A stretch of 64,000 bases of DNA from Aulosira sp. FACHB-615 (GTDB lineage Bacteria > Cyanobacteriota > Cyanobacteriia > Cyanobacteriales > Nostocaceae): positions 124,001-188,000 of the forward strand of contig NZ_JACJSE010000005.1 of the NCBI RefSeq assembly GCF_014698045.1, written 5' to 3'. Position 1 is the first letter of the stretch; every line of letters begins with the position of its first letter. Below the pieces are notes generated by a model. It searched no databases, was not told the origin of the DNA, and worked only from the letters and a program-made list of their open reading frames with translations. The translations under genes and the position numbers were made by a program. This document shows, piece by piece, positions 63,006 through 64,000 of the stretch.

Positions 63006-63974
63006 ATGAAACTAGCCACCAAACCCACGGTCAAAACACTAGGCGAATACGCTTACCAAGCAATTCAAAAGCATTTTAATAAAACTTTAAAGTACGAAAA
63101 AACTGTTAAAAAAGATGAAGATCCTGAAGCATTACATCAAATGCGTGTAGGGATGCGCCGTCTCCGTACCGCAGTGAATCGGTTTGATATTGTACTAGAT
63201 TTGCCAAAGCCAGCAAGTGATAAAAATATTGGTAAAATTGCTCGTCGGCTAGGTAGCCTCAGAGACTTAGACGTACTCAAAGAAAGTTTAGAACAGCTTT
63301 ACCAACCAAAACTACCACATAAGGAACAAAAATCTCTACATAAAGCTTTTCAGGCTTTAGCAAAACAACGAGAAGTTGCATTAGCTGATGTGTTGAATAC
63401 ACTCAAAGATGAGCCATATAAATCTTTTAAACAAACATTAGAAGAATGGTTAGAAAAACCCCACTATCAATCTTTAGCTACTCTGCCAATTCAGCAAGTA
63501 TTACCAGATTTACTCTTACCAGAAGTCAGTGTTTTCTTTCTCCATCCAGGGTGGTTAGTGGGAACTCAAGTTACCGAGTCTGAAGTGAAGATTCGCAGTG
63601 ATTGGCAAGCTGAGAAAATAGAACAACATTTAACTAGTAAAGGTGAGACGATTCATGATTTACGCAAACAAGCAAAACGTTTGCGTTATCAAATGGAATT
63701 ATTTGCTGAATTATATACAGACGCTTACACAGGGTACATTGTGGAAATAAAAAGCATACAAGATATTTTAGGGAGCATTCAAGATAGTGTGGTGATGGGA
63801 CAGTGGCTGACCGATGTTTTTAAGTCAGAATTTAATAGTCATCTGCCTACTTTAGCTAACTTATTAGCCGAACATCGTCACCAATTATGGCAGCAGTGGC
63901 AACCGTTACAAGAAAAATACTTGATAGTAGAAAATCGACATAATTTTCATTTAGCCATCTTACAGCCAGCGTAA
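63006..63974 (+). CDS. CHAD domain-containing protein
   Basis: The 322-residue protein is made of the CHAD helical domain, which binds inorganic polyphosphate through conserved His and basic residues. Two halves each have the motif: ALHQMRVGMRRLRTAVNRFD (about 36) and TIHDLRKQAKRLRYQMELFA (about 214). The frame opens at a TTG at 62994, but the ATG at 63006 (MKLATKPTVKTLGEYAYQAI) is preferred. There is no attached CYTH triphosphatase domain. It could localise to polyphosphate granules. Confidence 0.9.
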   Translation: MKLATKPTVKTLGEYAYQAIQKHFNKTLKYEKTVKKDEDPEALHQMRVGMRRLRTAVNRFDIVLDLPKPASDKNIGKIARRLGSLRDLDVLKESLEQLYQPKLPHKEQKSLHKAFQALAKQREVALADVLNTLKDEPYKSFKQTLEEWLEKPHYQSLATLPIQQVLPDLLLPEVSVFFLHPGWLVGTQVTESEVKIRSDWQAEKIEQHLTSKGETIHDLRKQAKRLRYQMELFAELYTDAYTGYIVEIKSIQDILGSIQDSVVMGQWLTDVFKSEFNSHLPTLANLLAEHRHQLWQQWQPLQEKYLIVENRHNFHLAILQPA

Positions 63975-64000
63975 AATTTTGGGAGTGATTTTATCTGATT

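Overview
The window reads as chromosomal DNA of a filamentous, probably heterocyst-forming cyanobacterium of the Nostoc/Anabaena type. The evidence is psaE (photosystem I), ftn2/zipN (cyanobacterial divisome), clpS with its DUF2103 partner, DUF3134, a PAP/fibrillin protein, a TxlA/HCF164-like thioredoxin, very many HIP1 octamers (GCGATCGC), heptameric STRR repeats and many small palindromic repeats between genes. All calls were made by reading sequence; no database was searched.

Layout. 1-5 kb: half-size TauE/SafE permease, acetamidase/formamidase, then a 30-repeat CRISPR array (2715-4899) with no cas genes, ending 26 bp from a convergent tRNA-Lys(UUU). 5-15.6 kb: aldose-1-epimerase-like protein, pdhA, ftn2, DUF2103+clpS, ubiD-family decarboxylase, 2OG-Fe(II) dioxygenase. 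15.8-17.6 kb: a MITE with a perfect 16-bp TIR, a strong promoter overlapped by a 20-bp palindrome, and an overlapping gene pair (uncharacterised duplicated protein + AbiEii-type nucleotidyltransferase). 17.8-23.7 kb: one giant Ser/Thr kinase-ATPase-GAF-GAF-histidine kinase. 23.8-27.6 kb: a Zn/Mn ABC transporter whose permease gene is separated from the ATPase gene by a vapBC-like pair (toxin frameshifted) and a MITE. 28.3-45.5 kb: mostly single housekeeping or stress genes (lipid kinase, ExoD, CadD-like, DUF1003, sugar ABC permease, NmrA-like, HlyD adaptor, mraY, DUF3134, fibrillin, psaE, mutM, Uma2, rtcB, usp, pgk, a ThuA-like unknown).

45.9-58.1 kb is the most unusual part: five consecutive minus-strand genes for Sec-exported proteins. 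Four are built from DUF11-type, SdrD_B, FlgD-like and lamin-tail beta-sandwich domains, and one is a 1211-residue protein with Ig-like domains followed by a large predicted outer-membrane beta-barrel. The set looks like a cell-surface assembly of unknown function. 58.5-64 kb: thrC followed by a MoaD/ThiS-like ubiquitin-fold protein ending in GG, TxlA-like thioredoxin, NIL-domain ferredoxin, DUF3616 protein and a CHAD protein.

The best candidates for something undescribed are the surface cluster (45.9-58.1 kb), the palindrome-controlled nucleotidyltransferase pair (16.0-17.6 kb), and two CRISPR spacers that encode collagen-like Gly-X-Y repeats. Several families of small palindromic repeats fill most intergenic gaps.
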